Counted from the stretch's first letter, positions 1-10,531 are shown. The stretch is 63,006 nucleotides of DNA from Peptococcaceae bacterium (GCA_017656185.1 JACDOK010000012.1:1-63006); one strand, 5' to 3'. Program-made: numbers and translations. The notes: generated from the letters alone by a model not told the origin.

Positions 1-20
1 GCTGCCGGAACTTCTTTCAA

Positions 21-54
21 AACACCCGAGGTTTTAACCTCGGGTGTTCTTTTT
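21..54 (+). terminator. Intrinsic terminator
   Basis: A 13-bp perfect inverted repeat (arms 21-33 and 36-48, very tight loop) is followed by a T-rich run. It would end transcription of a gene lying before the window and isolate the nadE unit. Seen directly in the sequence. Confidence 0.85.
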
Positions 55-142
55 ATTATGTTATTATGGGGTGAGGCTTAAATCTAATTCTAATTTAGGT
101 TCACCCAGGAAAATGTGAAGTAATGTACTTATGCTTTTAATG

Positions 143-175
143 TTTACGACAGCATAGAAAACGTGTTAATATAAT
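143..175 (+). promoter_or_regulatory. Possible sigma-A promoter of nadE
   Basis: TTTACG (143-148) and TAATAT (67 is 167-172) are 18 bp apart, with an overlapping TATAAT at 170-175. Transcription from here would begin near 180, which fits the GTG start at 205 better than the upstream TTG at 175. This is a consensus match only. Confidence 0.3.
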
Positions 176-204
176 TGTGGATGCTTGTGCGCGGGGGGTA
201 TTTT

Positions 205-933
205 GTGGGTATTGAGAATTTGGCGGAGCAATTGGTTGCCTGGTTAAATGAAAAGAGGCAAACAGCAGGAGCAGATGGTTTTGTTGTTGGTTTAAGCGGT
301 GGTATAGATTCAGCGGTTGTGGCCGCTCTTTGTAAGAGAGCGTGTCCCGATAATGTCCTGGGGTTAATTATGCCTTGTTTTAGTAATCCCCAGGATGCTT
401 TAGACGCGCAGCTCGTAGCGGAAACCTTAGGCGTGCCCTTTAGAAGAGTTGTGTTGGACGAGGTGTTTCTGCGTTTGCTGAAGGAACTCGGAAATGAAGA
501 GTACGACCCTGAAAAACGTGATCTGCCTGTAGCCAACATTAAACCGCGCCTGCGTATGACGGCCCAGTATTTTTATGCCTCTCGTTATAACTATCTGGTG
601 GTCGGAACAGGTAACCTGAGCGAAATAATGGTTGGTTATTTCACCAAGTACGGGGACGGCGGAGCTGACTTGCTGCCGTTGGCTAACCTTGTTAAAAGGG
701 ATGTCAAGGCTTTGGCTTTTTGTCTCGGGGTACCTCAGAAAATAATTGACAAGGAACCTTCGGCGGGATTGTGGATTGGTCAGAACGACCGGGAAGAGAT
801 GGGGTTTTCTTATGAAGACCTGGACTGTTACTTATTAAACGGGGAAGGTAGTGAGGACGTAAAAAAGAAGATTCGAACCTTAATAGCAAAAAGCCAGCAT
901 AAGAGGGAACTTCCCTTAAAGCCTCCCTTTTAA
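205..933 (+). CDS. nadE: NH3-dependent NAD+ synthetase
   Basis: Catalyses ATP-dependent amidation of deamido-NAD to NAD in the cytoplasm, the last step of NAD synthesis. The PP-loop SGGIDS is at residues 31-36, and the segment VVGTGNLSE and the loop around KEPSAGLW are typical of the family. At about 242 residues it is the short, ammonia-using form without a glutaminase domain. An in-frame TTG at 175 would extend it, but GTG at 205 has a G-rich Shine-Dalgarno (GGGGGG) at correct spacing and starts at the conserved part. It lies 17 bp before the YebC gene, so the two are probably co-transcribed. Confidence 0.9.
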   Translation: MGIENLAEQLVAWLNEKRQTAGADGFVVGLSGGIDSAVVAALCKRACPDNVLGLIMPCFSNPQDALDAQLVAETLGVPFRRVVLDEVFLRLLKELGNEEYDPEKRDLPVANIKPRLRMTAQYFYASRYNYLVVGTGNLSEIMVGYFTKYGDGGADLLPLANLVKRDVKALAFCLGVPQKIIDKEPSAGLWIGQNDREEMGFSYEDLDCYLLNGEGSEDVKKKIRTLIAKSQHKRELPLKPPF

Positions 934-950
934 GCAAGTGAGGTGGGATT

Positions 951-1730
951 TTGGCAGGACATTCTAAATGGGCAAATATTAAAAGGAGAAAAGCCAGTGT
1001 AGATGCTAAACGGGGCCAGATATTTACAAAGATTTCACGCGAGATTGTTGTGGCCGCCCGGCAGGGCGGTGGTGATCCCGATGCGAATCCGCGATTAAAA
1101 GCAGCCATTCAGAGGGCTAAAGAAGCTAATATTCCTAATGAGAATATTCAAAGGGCTATTAAGAAGGCTACTGGGGAACTGGATGGCGGGAGTAACTATG
1201 AGGAGTATATCTATGAAGGATATGGTCCAAACGGGGTAGCAGTTCTGGTTAGGACTCTTTCGGACAACCGCAACCGTACCACCCCTGAAATAAGACACAT
1301 ATTCTCGAAGCACGGCGGCAATCTCGGGGAGGCCGGGTGTGTGGCCTGGATTTTTGAAGCCAAAGGGTTGATTATTGTTGATAAATCAAAAACGGAATTG
1401 ACGGAAGATGATCTCATCCTAATGGCTTTGGATGCCGGAGCAGATGATTTAACAGCTGCGGAAGACAGTTATGAAATTATTACGACCCCTGATCTGTTCC
1501 ATCAGGTGAAAGAGAAACTAGAATCCGAAGGTGTTCCTGTTGCTGCTGCGGAGCTTACCATGATACCCAAAAATACGGTAGAGGTTGGTGAAGAGGATAG
1601 AGCCAAGGTGGAGCGCTTGGTAGAAGCTTTAGAAAACCACGATGATGTACAGGAAGTATATACTAATGTCAGTTTAAGAAGTGATATAGAAATAATCACA
1701 TCAAGAAGTCAAATTAAAAATGAAGTTTAG
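951..1730 (+). CDS. YebC/PmpR family DNA-binding transcriptional regulator
   Basis: A YebC-type protein of 259 residues; members bind DNA or act on translation of poorly read peptides. The N-terminus AGHSKWANIK is the family signature, followed by the conserved LRTLSDNRNRT-like core (here VRTLSDNRNRT) and the acidic C-terminal domain. The start is TTG at 951 with GAGGTGGGA upstream. The tail is slightly longer and less acidic than usual (ends in KNEV). It precedes ruvCAB, the same neighbourhood as in many bacteria, which supports the call. The exact target is not visible from sequence. Confidence 0.93.
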   Translation: MAGHSKWANIKRRKASVDAKRGQIFTKISREIVVAARQGGGDPDANPRLKAAIQRAKEANIPNENIQRAIKKATGELDGGSNYEEYIYEGYGPNGVAVLVRTLSDNRNRTTPEIRHIFSKHGGNLGEAGCVAWIFEAKGLIIVDKSKTELTEDDLILMALDAGADDLTAAEDSYEIITTPDLFHQVKEKLESEGVPVAAAELTMIPKNTVEVGEEDRAKVERLVEALENHDDVQEVYTNVSLRSDIEIITSRSQIKNEV

Positions 1731-1802
1731 TGATGTCAGGGCCTTGAATGCCGCTTCAGAAAATCTAGATAAACTGCAGGACTAATATTTCTACCGTCGA
1801 AT

Positions 1803-1826
1803 AATCAGCCCGAGGGAGGGCTGATT
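1803..1826 (+). promoter_or_regulatory. Hairpin enclosing the ruvC ribosome binding site
   Basis: AATCAGCCC (1803-1811) pairs perfectly with GGGCTGATT (1818-1826). The loop is GAGGGA, and the right arm ends directly before the TTG start of ruvC. The Shine-Dalgarno (GGGAGG) therefore lies in the loop and stem. It could dampen ruvC translation, or it could be a weak terminator after yebC, since the T run after it is short. The structure is seen; the function is inferred. Confidence 0.5.
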
Positions 1827-2303
1827 TTGATTATTATAGGCTTAGATCCTGGTATTGCCATCACGGGTTATGGTGTATTGTCCTTAGAAGGTACCTCTTA
1901 TCACGTCAAGACTTTTGACTGCATCAACACCTCATCGAAACTTCCTCTGACGTTGCGATTGCAAAAAATATATCATGAACTATGCAACTTGTTTGAACAA
2001 TGGCAGCCGGCAGAATTGGCTGTCGAACAGCTTTTTTTCAATAAAAACGTTAAGACGGCGTTAATGGTGGGTCAGGCCCGAGGGGTATCTCTCCTGGCAG
2101 CGGCTCAAGCGGGTGTGCAGGTTTTCGAGTATACTCCCTTACAGGTTAAACAATCTGTAACTGGTTCAGGACGTGCCGACAAGCAGCAGGTACAGTATAT
2201 GGTACGTGCGGTATTAGGCTTACCTGAGGTGCCCAAGCCGGATGACGTGGCAGATGCTCTGGGTGTAGCTATCTGCCACTGCCATATGCGGGGAGGGGGA
2301 TAA
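1827..2303 (+). CDS. ruvC: Holliday junction resolvase RuvC
   Basis: Endonuclease that cuts Holliday junctions resolved together with RuvAB. The 158-residue protein begins with the RNase-H-like strand carrying the first acidic residue (GLDPG). It has the second acidic site in AVEQLFF, and ends with the paired aspartates in KPDDVADAL. Length is normal for the family. The start is TTG at 1827, immediately after a hairpin that contains the Shine-Dalgarno. It is the first gene of a ruvC-ruvA-ruvB set. Confidence 0.95.
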   Translation: MIIIGLDPGIAITGYGVLSLEGTSYHVKTFDCINTSSKLPLTLRLQKIYHELCNLFEQWQPAELAVEQLFFNKNVKTALMVGQARGVSLLAAAQAGVQVFEYTPLQVKQSVTGSGRADKQQVQYMVRAVLGLPEVPKPDDVADALGVAICHCHMRGGG

Positions 2304-2307
2304 CAGG

Positions 2308-2895
2308 TTGATTGCTCATCTCAAAGGAAAACTGGCAGCTATCAGCGAAGATTACGTTATAGTAGATGTCGGGGGATTAGGGTTTAAGGTAAATATATAC
2401 CCCTCTGCCTTTTCAAAACTTCCTCCCGTAGGTCAGGATGTTACCTTGTTAACACACCTTTTGGTAAAGGAAGACGGTCTGGAACTATTTGGTTTTACGG
2501 GCGAAGCTGAACGTGCTTGCTTTATGCGTCTCTTAACGGTTAATGGGGTGGGCCCGAGAACCGCGCTTGCATTGGTGGGGCTTTTAGGACCGGAGGAGCT
2601 TTGGGCGGCTATTTTGCGTGAAGATGCAGCGGTGTTGGCTAAGGCTCCCGGGATAGGAAAGAAAACGGCTCAACGTATTATTGTAGAATTAAAGGACCGC
2701 TTAGAAAAGGAACAACCGGAATGGAATATTGGTATTACAAATGGACAGGACGCTAGTGAAGTACTGGCGGCCTTGTTGAATTTGGGTTACAGCAGGCAGG
2801 AAGCACAAGCGGCTTTACGCGGCCTTGAGGGATATAAAGGGGCGACTACCGCCGACCTGCTTAAGGCGGCTCTTAGAAAACTAGGGCAGGTCTGA
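2308..2895 (+). CDS. ruvA: Holliday junction branch migration protein RuvA
   Basis: RuvA tetramers bind four-way junctions and load the RuvB motor. The 195-residue protein has an N-terminal OB fold, a central pair of helix-hairpin-helix motifs (VNGVGPRTAL and APGIGKKTAQ) and the C-terminal RuvB-binding domain (EVLAALLNLGYS). The start is TTG at 2308, 4 bp after the ruvC stop, so translation is probably coupled to ruvC. Length and order are standard. Confidence 0.95.
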   Translation: MIAHLKGKLAAISEDYVIVDVGGLGFKVNIYPSAFSKLPPVGQDVTLLTHLLVKEDGLELFGFTGEAERACFMRLLTVNGVGPRTALALVGLLGPEELWAAILREDAAVLAKAPGIGKKTAQRIIVELKDRLEKEQPEWNIGITNGQDASEVLAALLNLGYSRQEAQAALRGLEGYKGATTADLLKAALRKLGQV

Positions 2896-2915
2896 AGTGA
2901 ACAGGAGGTAGTATT

Positions 2916-3935
2916 TTGGAAGAGGAACGGTTGGTTTCGGCGCACCTGCAGGGGGAAGATGCCGACGAAAAAAACCTGCGCCCACGAAATTTGGACGAGT
3001 TTATTGGGCAGAGTAAGGTAAAAGAAACTTTAGACTTGTGCATTAAGGCAGCTTTAAACCGGAATGAGCCACTTGATCACGTCTTGTTGTTCGGACCACC
3101 GGGTTTAGGCAAGACCACACTGGCACATATTATTGCCAGGGAAATGAGAAGCAGTATCAGGGTTACCTCCGGTCCTGCTATTGAACGTCCCGGAGATTTG
3201 GCTGCCATTTTAACAAACCTTGCTGAAGGCGATGTGCTATTTATTGATGAAATCCACCGGTTAAACCGCGCGGTAGAAGAAATCCTGTACCCGGCAATGG
3301 AAGATTTCGCACTTGATATTGTAATCGGAAAAGGTCCCGGGGCAAGATCCTTGCGTCTCAACCTGCCCCGTTTCACACTGGTTGGGGCAACTACAAGGGC
3401 AGGGCTCTTGACTTCACCCCTGAGAGACCGCTTCGGTGTTATTAGCCGTCTGGAGTTTTATAGCTGCGATGCACTCACGGAAATTATCATTAGAGGTGCC
3501 GGTATTTTACAAATTGAAATTGAAAAAGAAGGTGCTGTAGAAATCGCGCAGCGGGCACGGGGGACACCCCGTGTAGCCAACCGCCTTTTAAAACGCGTTC
3601 GGGACTACGTGCAGGTAAGGGCACAGGGTGTTATTACCAAAGAACTTGCTCAAAAGGCCCTGGATTTCTTAGGTGTTGATCCTCTTGGGTTGGATTACAA
3701 TGACCGCAGGCTTTTGACCGTACTGATTAACAATTTTGGAGGTGGGCCGGTGGGCTTGGATACGTTGGCAGCGGCTATCGGGGAAGAGGCAGTGACGTTG
3801 GAGGATGTTTGTGAGCCCTTCCTTTTGCAGGCCGGACTGCTGGCGCGTACGCCCCGAGGCCGGGTAGCGACAGAGTTGGCTTACGGGCATATCGGTATTG
3901 CTCGGCCTAAGAACGCCCAGGGACGTTTATGGTAG
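2916..3935 (+). CDS. ruvB: Holliday junction branch migration ATPase RuvB
   Basis: Hexameric AAA+ motor that drives branch migration with RuvA. The 339-residue protein has Walker A GPPGLGKT, Walker B IDEIHR, the sensor region VGATTRAG and a C-terminal winged helix ending near the conserved RTPRGR. The start is TTG at 2916 behind a strong AGGAGG. It completes the ruvCAB operon; queH follows after 23 bp and is probably on the same transcript. Confidence 0.96.
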   Translation: MEEERLVSAHLQGEDADEKNLRPRNLDEFIGQSKVKETLDLCIKAALNRNEPLDHVLLFGPPGLGKTTLAHIIAREMRSSIRVTSGPAIERPGDLAAILTNLAEGDVLFIDEIHRLNRAVEEILYPAMEDFALDIVIGKGPGARSLRLNLPRFTLVGATTRAGLLTSPLRDRFGVISRLEFYSCDALTEIIIRGAGILQIEIEKEGAVEIAQRARGTPRVANRLLKRVRDYVQVRAQGVITKELAQKALDFLGVDPLGLDYNDRRLLTVLINNFGGGPVGLDTLAAAIGEEAVTLEDVCEPFLLQAGLLARTPRGRVATELAYGHIGIARPKNAQGRLW

Positions 3936-3964
3936 TTTAATGTGGTCAAGAAAGGAGGATGGTG

Positions 3965-4516
3965 TTGGCGAAGATATTGATGCACGTTTGCTGCGGGCCG
4001 TGTTCCATTTACCCGCTGGATTACTTGCGTGGGGAAGGACACAATGTGCACGGGTACTTCTTTAATCCCAACATCCATCCTTACACGGAATACATTAGGC
4101 GGAAGGAAACTCTGGATGCCTTTGCTGAAAAGGAAAACTGGCCGGTGATTTTTGCTGAAGAGTACCCTTTGGAAGAATATTTCCGGCATGTTGCCTACCG
4201 GGAGGGACAGCGCTGTCGATTTTGCTATGCAATGCGCCTGCTGCAGGCTGTAAGGGTGGCTAAACGGGGGAAATTCGATGCTTTCACCACCAGTTTATTA
4301 GTGAGTCCATTTCAAAAGCACGAGCTTATCAGGGAGGTAGCAGAGGACCTGGCTGATCGTTATGATGTACCGTTTTATTACGTAGATTTTCGTAAGGGAT
4401 TTAAAGAAGGCGTTGAGAAGTCCAAGCTCCTGGGTATGTACCGCCAGCAGTATTGCGGGTGTGTATTTAGTGAAAAGGAACGCTATGCCCCTCGAGAGAA
4501 AGGGAGGCAAAAATAG
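3965..4516 (+). CDS. queH: Epoxyqueuosine reductase QueH
   Basis: Non-cobalamin epoxyqueuosine reductase (former DUF208), which carries out the last step of queuosine formation in tRNA. The family's cysteine sets are all present: CCGPCS near the N-terminus, CRFCY in the middle and YCGC near the C-terminus. These bind an iron-sulphur cluster and a second metal site. ATG at 3959 abuts the AAAGGAGG; TTG at 3965 has normal spacing and gives a product beginning just before KILMHVCC, so it is preferred. queA and tgt, other genes of the same pathway, lie downstream in the window. Confidence 0.9.
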   Translation: MAKILMHVCCGPCSIYPLDYLRGEGHNVHGYFFNPNIHPYTEYIRRKETLDAFAEKENWPVIFAEEYPLEEYFRHVAYREGQRCRFCYAMRLLQAVRVAKRGKFDAFTTSLLVSPFQKHELIREVAEDLADRYDVPFYYVDFRKGFKEGVEKSKLLGMYRQQYCGCVFSEKERYAPREKGRQK

Positions 4517-4518
4517 TT

Positions 4519-4743
4519 ATGGAGATTTGGCAATCCTTCGGTAAGGTACTGATGGGAATTGGTATATTGATAACCATTATAGGGGGGCTAGTTTATTTAG
4601 GTGGCAAAATCCCGGGTATCGGGCGATTGCCGGGTGATATTTTTATCCAGCGGGGGAATTTTACTTTTTATTTCCCCCTGGCGACCGGTATCTTGCTAAG
4701 TATTATTCTAACGGTACTCGCAAATCTTTTTTTGCGGCGGTGA
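4519..4743 (+). CDS. DUF2905 small membrane protein
   Basis: A 74-residue protein with two membrane helices (about residues 8-28 and 50-71) separated by the loop GRLPGDI, which is the hallmark of the DUF2905 family. The function is unknown. It begins 2 bp after queH, so it is co-transcribed with it. In related Clostridia this family is found in the same ruvB-queA interval. Confidence 0.85.
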   Translation: MEIWQSFGKVLMGIGILITIIGGLVYLGGKIPGIGRLPGDIFIQRGNFTFYFPLATGILLSIILTVLANLFLRR

Positions 4744-4805
4744 GATATAGGGAAACGGTCTCTCAGTCACGGTCTTAGGGGGCTGGAATTCAAAAAGCTG
4801 CAGAT

Positions 4806-4834
4806 AAAGAACGGCAGGATGCCGTTCTTTTTTT
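4806..4834 (+). terminator. Intrinsic terminator after the ruv-queH-DUF2905 unit
   Basis: AAAGAACGGC (4806-4815) pairs with GCCGTTCTTT (4821-4830) across a 5-nt loop and runs into a stretch of T. It is a classical factor-independent terminator. Confidence 0.85.
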
Positions 4835-4929
4835 GGCATTTAACATCCCAATTCGAAAATATGGTTCTATCCAGTATATTTTCCCACCCCAAGTTAACAG
4901 ACTAGAAATGTTATTGGGGTATTGATTTA

Positions 4930-5259
4930 ATGGAAAGGTTGCCACATCTTTCGGAAATACTACGCGCTTATGCATTTAGCGGTGATCTTGGGTTGCGGCA
5001 TTTTGCCGTAAAGCATCCTATGTGTCCTTCTGACGTTCTTGAACGATTTACGGCCGGGAGGGATGTGCAACTTAGGTTACAGGCTTTACGGCATTTGTCT
5101 TGTCCTACATCAATCTTAAAGATGTACGCACTCAGGAATGGTTGCCCAGGAACGTTACTGGAAAAACTGGCATATTCGGACCATATAACGGTAAAAATTA
5201 ATGTAGCCGGTAACCGTTGTTTGCACCGCAAAACCAATTACTGTGCGGACGGTGTATGA
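4930..5259 (+). CDS. Hypothetical protein with leucine-rich-repeat-variant-like repeats
   Basis: Encodes 109 residues containing degenerate helical repeats of about 24 residues (LRHFAVKHPMCPSDVLERF, then LQALRHLSCPTSILKMYAL, then KINVAGNRCL). Each combines a hydrophobic helix with a C-P turn, resembling LRV/HEAT-like repeats. No function can be assigned. The Shine-Dalgarno is weak. The frame stops at 5259 while a second open frame begins at 5243, so the pair may be a single gene broken by a frameshift. Real coding is likely but not certain. Confidence 0.45.
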   Translation: MERLPHLSEILRAYAFSGDLGLRHFAVKHPMCPSDVLERFTAGRDVQLRLQALRHLSCPTSILKMYALRNGCPGTLLEKLAYSDHITVKINVAGNRCLHRKTNYCADGV

Positions 5260-5491
5260 TATTTTAAGGTCGCGGGGTAGAGATATTTCTATCGATGAAT
5301 TAAGACGTGCTTCCAGCCAAGAAGTTTACAAATTACTGATTGACTCCGGCACTGAAAAGGAAGCCGGCAAGGCAATAGATGATGAAATGCTTTTAACCTA
5401 TAGACATATGGCCCGGCGGGCCGCTAAAATAATTTTTGTGACGACGGGGAAAAATTCCCGGTTACCGGCAACCCGTGTCATTGCAATGTAA
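5243..5491 (+). CDS. Hypothetical protein, possible continuation of the preceding repeat protein
   Basis: An 82-residue open frame in a different phase from the gene before it, overlapping its end by 17 bp. It contains a charged helical segment (DELRRASSQEVYKLL) and a basic C-terminus. The GTG at 5243 has no clear Shine-Dalgarno, which favours either translational coupling or an origin as the 3' part of a frameshifted gene. I do not recognise the product. It ends 17 bp before queA. Confidence 0.35.
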   Translation: MRTVYDILRSRGRDISIDELRRASSQEVYKLLIDSGTEKEAGKAIDDEMLLTYRHMARRAAKIIFVTTGKNSRLPATRVIAM

Positions 5492-5508
5492 ATGTAATAG
5501 GAGGAACT

Positions 5509-6531
5509 ATGCGGCTAAGTGATTTCGACTATGAGCTCCCTGATGATCTGATTGCCCAGGAACCATTACCTTACCGCGATGCATCACGGCTGATGGTTAT
5601 TCACCGGGCACAGCATCACATAGAACACAAGCGTTTCCGTGACATCGTCGACTATTTAGATAACGGTGATCTTTTAGTTCTCAATGAAACCAAAGTGTTA
5701 CCCGTCCGCCTTTTGGGACATAAAAAAGGGACCGGGGGTAGGGTCGAAGTTTTGTTACTCCATCCTGCGGGGGATGATTGCTGGGAATGCCTGGTGCGCC
5801 CGGGCCGGCGGCTTCGACCCGGGGCTATTGTTGTTTTCGGCCCGGGATTGGAAGGTGAAGTTATTGATTACACCGAGTCCGGCGGCCGCATCGTACGGTT
5901 TCGGTACGAAGGTTCGTTTGAGGAGTTGCTGGCCCGCATGGGCCAGGTACCTCTTCCTCCTTATATTAAGAAACCTCTTCAAGACCGGGAGCGTTATCAA
6001 ACGGTGTATGCCCGTAAAACCGGGTCGGCAGCCGCCCCGACGGCGGGGATGCATTTTACAGAGGATCTGATTGCGTCTTTAAAGTCTAAAGGTGTGCAAA
6101 CGGCAACTTTGACTTTGCATATTGGACTTGACACCTTTCGTCCCGTCAAGGTTGAAGATATAACAAAACACAAGATGCACAAAGAGTATTATGAGATTTC
6201 AGAGCAAACCAGTGAACTTATCAATAAAGCCAAACGTGACAAGCGCCGGGTAATTGCCGTTGGGACTACAACCACCCGGTGCCTTGAGGCAGCAGCCGGC
6301 TGTGACGGTTTTGTCCGGCCCGGCAGCGGGTGGACGGATCTCTTTATTTATCCGGGATACAGGTTTAAAATAATAGATGCCCTGCTGACCAATTTTCACC
6401 TGCCGCGGTCGACTTTGTTAATGATGGTCAGTGCTTTTGCCAGCAGGGATTTGATAATGCATGCCTATCACGTGGCGGTAAAAGAAAAATACCGTTTTTT
6501 CAGCTTCGGAGACGCGATGCTGATTATATAA
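5509..6531 (+). CDS. queA: S-adenosylmethionine:tRNA ribosyltransferase-isomerase
   Basis: Transfers and isomerises the ribosyl part of SAM onto 7-aminomethyl-7-deazaguanine in tRNA, making epoxyqueuosine. The 340-residue length and conserved segments (DFDYELPDDLIAQEP at the N-terminus, AAPTAGMHFT in the middle, TNFHLPRSTLLMMVSAF near the end) match QueA throughout. ATG at 5509 has AGGAGG at ideal spacing. It acts between Tgt and QueH, both also encoded here. Confidence 0.96.
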   Translation: MRLSDFDYELPDDLIAQEPLPYRDASRLMVIHRAQHHIEHKRFRDIVDYLDNGDLLVLNETKVLPVRLLGHKKGTGGRVEVLLLHPAGDDCWECLVRPGRRLRPGAIVVFGPGLEGEVIDYTESGGRIVRFRYEGSFEELLARMGQVPLPPYIKKPLQDRERYQTVYARKTGSAAAPTAGMHFTEDLIASLKSKGVQTATLTLHIGLDTFRPVKVEDITKHKMHKEYYEISEQTSELINKAKRDKRRVIAVGTTTTRCLEAAAGCDGFVRPGSGWTDLFIYPGYRFKIIDALLTNFHLPRSTLLMMVSAFASRDLIMHAYHVAVKEKYRFFSFGDAMLII

Positions 6532-8234
<1,703 letters not shown>

Positions 8235-8315
8235 ATTTTTAGTAAAACTACTAATTGTAAGACAGGAGAAAAGCCTGGCGGCCAGAATATTGTACGGTGA
8301 AAGGAGGGAAAAGCA

Positions 8316-8591
8316 TTGAGCCCGGATGTTATTTCATTGCTTTATATTGTAGGTCTTTTTGCTCTTTTATACTTCTTACTAATTCGCCCGCAGCAAAAAA
8401 GGCAGAAGCAGCACCAGGAAATGATTAAAAACCTTAAAGTGAACGATAAAGTGATTTCGGCCGGCGGTATTTACGGCACCATTGTTAAGATTAAAGATGA
8501 TACGGTTATTTTGCATATTGCCGATGGTGTACGTATTGAAATGCTGAAAAATTCCATAGCCCAGGTAAGGAGCGAGTCCGAGGATAAATAG
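8316..8591 (+). CDS. yajC: Preprotein translocase subunit YajC
   Basis: Small accessory subunit of the SecDF complex. The 91-residue protein has one N-terminal membrane helix (residues 5-22) ending in the conserved FLLIRPQQKRQK, then a small cytoplasmic beta domain with VISAGGIYGTIVKI. The start is TTG at 8316 after AAAGGAGGG. It lies between tgt and secD, as in most bacteria. Confidence 0.95.
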   Translation: MSPDVISLLYIVGLFALLYFLLIRPQQKRQKQHQEMIKNLKVNDKVISAGGIYGTIVKIKDDTVILHIADGVRIEMLKNSIAQVRSESEDK

Positions 8592-8614
8592 CCGGTATCT
8601 TGGGAGGACACGAT

Positions 8615-9277
8615 GTGGCTGTTACACTTCAAGATGTTAAAAGCAATCCTATAATCGATAATTTTATTCGTTGCGGCAACCAATACCTCGGGGTTATGGG
8701 TTTTACCGAACACAGCTACCGTCACCTTAACCTGGTGTCCAGTATTGCCCGTAATGTGCTGGAGCGGCTGGGATACCCGGAAAGAGAAGCGGAACTTGCA
8801 GCCATAGCCGGTTACCTGCACGACATCGGCAACGTGGTGAGCCGTAATGATCACGGCATTTCAGGGGCTCTTATTGCTTTTAACGTATTAAGTCAATTGG
8901 GTATGCCTCCCGATGAAGTAGCCATGGTTATTTCTGCTATTGCCAATCATGAAGAACAGTACGGGCAACCGGTCAATAATGTGGCTGCAGCCTTGATACT
9001 GGCGGATAAGTCTGACGTGCACCGGTCACGGGTACGCAACCCGGATTTTGCCACTTTCGATATTCACGACCGGGTTAATTATGCCGCGGAACACTCTTTT
9101 TTATGGGTTAATGATGAGAGACGTACTATCACCTTAGAATTGACCATTGATATCGAAATTTGTCCTGTTATGGAATACTTTGAAATTTTTTTGACGCGCA
9201 TGACGCTTTGTCGCCGTGCGGCAAACTTTTTGTCTTCCAACTTTGAACTTGTTATCAATGGGGCAAAACTATTGTAG
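8615..9277 (+). CDS. HD-domain phosphohydrolase family protein
   Basis: About 220 residues with a metal-binding HD domain: HSYRHLNLV, then the HD pair in GYLHDIGNVV, then NHEEQYG and the aspartate in LADKSDVHR. Such proteins usually hydrolyse nucleotides or cyclic nucleotides, but the substrate cannot be read from the sequence. The annotation can be extended to a TTG at 8600, but GTG at 8615 has GGGAGG at normal spacing. An HD protein between yajC and secD recurs in Peptococcaceae-type genomes, so a link to the Sec operon is conserved but unexplained. Confidence 0.8.
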   Translation: MAVTLQDVKSNPIIDNFIRCGNQYLGVMGFTEHSYRHLNLVSSIARNVLERLGYPEREAELAAIAGYLHDIGNVVSRNDHGISGALIAFNVLSQLGMPPDEVAMVISAIANHEEQYGQPVNNVAAALILADKSDVHRSRVRNPDFATFDIHDRVNYAAEHSFLWVNDERRTITLELTIDIEICPVMEYFEIFLTRMTLCRRAANFLSSNFELVINGAKLL

Positions 9278-9289
9278 GGGGAGAACCGG

Positions 9290-10519
9290 GTGAAATGGGG
9301 TAACATTGCAAAAATTGCGGCTGTTATTGTAGTAGTAGCTGCAGTTGCCGTGGCGGCTTTTGTGCCTGTCAAAAATGTGTCCTGGCTGCCGCTTACAAAA
9401 GACATTAACTTGGGTCTTGACCTTAAAGGCGGCGTGCATGTTGTCCTGCAGGCTGTAGACACCGAGGATACCAAGGTAACTAAGGATGCTGTCCGGCGGG
9501 CCAAAGCCATTTTGGAAAGGCGCGTTAACGAGTTCGGCGTTGCCAATCCTGTTATTCAGCTGCAGGGTGACCGCCGTATTATCGTGGAGATTGCCGGGGT
9601 TAAAAACCCCAATGAGGTGGTCGATAAATTAATCCGGCCAGCTTATCTCGAGTTTAAGACCGAGGACGGCAGGACGGTCCTCACGGGTAGAGACCTTAAA
9701 AATGCCCAGGAGTCTATGATGCCTGAGAGCAACCTTGCCCAGGTGAACCTTACTTTTACAAAGGAAGGTGCCGATAAGTTTGCGGAGATAACTTCCAATA
9801 ACGTGGGAAGACCCCTGGCCATCTTTTTGGACGGCGAACTACTGCAAGCACCTGAAATAAGAGAGCCAATCAGGAACGGGCAGGCACGTATCACCAACTA
9901 CGAGTCTCTGGAGAGTGCACATCAAATTGCCGTCTTGCTCAGGTCCGGTGCCCTGCCGGTGAAACTGGACGTAATGGAAAAGCGTACGGTGGGGCCTACC
10001 CTGGGGCGGGATTCGCTCGACCGTTCGGTAAAGGCCGGCATAATAGGTGCTGTTGCCATTCTGTTGTTTATGATCGGCTACTACCGGGTACCGGGTGTGA
10101 TTGCCGGTTTTGCGCTGGCGGTATATGCCTTGCTAGTGTTATTAATCTTTTCTGCGTTTAACGTAACCATGACTTTGTCGGGTATCGCCGGTTTTCTGTT
10201 ATCACTGGGCATTGCCATCGACGCCAACGTCATCATATTTGAGCGTATCAAGGAGGAATTGCGGACCAGGCGCACGCTGCGTTCCGCCATTGACGCCGGT
10301 TTCAAGCGGGCTTTCGTGGCTATCGTGGATGCCAACGTGACCACATTACTGGCGGCCGGTGTTTTGTATTACTTCGCCCCTATTATTGTAAAGGGTTTTG
10401 CTTTAACACTGAGCATCGGTATTTTGGTAAGTATGTTTACGGCGCTGACTTTTACTAAATATCTCTTACACTTAGTGGCAGGGTCCGGACTAAAGAACCC
10501 GAAACTGTACGGGGCTTAA
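9290..10519 (+). CDS. secD: Protein translocase subunit SecD
   Basis: Membrane subunit that uses the proton gradient to assist protein export. The 409-residue protein has an N-terminal helix, the conserved GLDLKGGVHVVLQ, a periplasmic-type P1 domain, and five C-terminal membrane helices with GIAIDANVIIFERIKEE. GTG start at 9290. secF follows after 12 bp with a strong Shine-Dalgarno. Length is normal for a Gram-positive SecD. Confidence 0.96.
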   Translation: MKWGNIAKIAAVIVVVAAVAVAAFVPVKNVSWLPLTKDINLGLDLKGGVHVVLQAVDTEDTKVTKDAVRRAKAILERRVNEFGVANPVIQLQGDRRIIVEIAGVKNPNEVVDKLIRPAYLEFKTEDGRTVLTGRDLKNAQESMMPESNLAQVNLTFTKEGADKFAEITSNNVGRPLAIFLDGELLQAPEIREPIRNGQARITNYESLESAHQIAVLLRSGALPVKLDVMEKRTVGPTLGRDSLDRSVKAGIIGAVAILLFMIGYYRVPGVIAGFALAVYALLVLLIFSAFNVTMTLSGIAGFLLSLGIAIDANVIIFERIKEELRTRRTLRSAIDAGFKRAFVAIVDANVTTLLAAGVLYYFAPIIVKGFALTLSIGILVSMFTALTFTKYLLHLVAGSGLKNPKLYGA

Positions 10520-10531
10520 GGAGGGAGAAGG

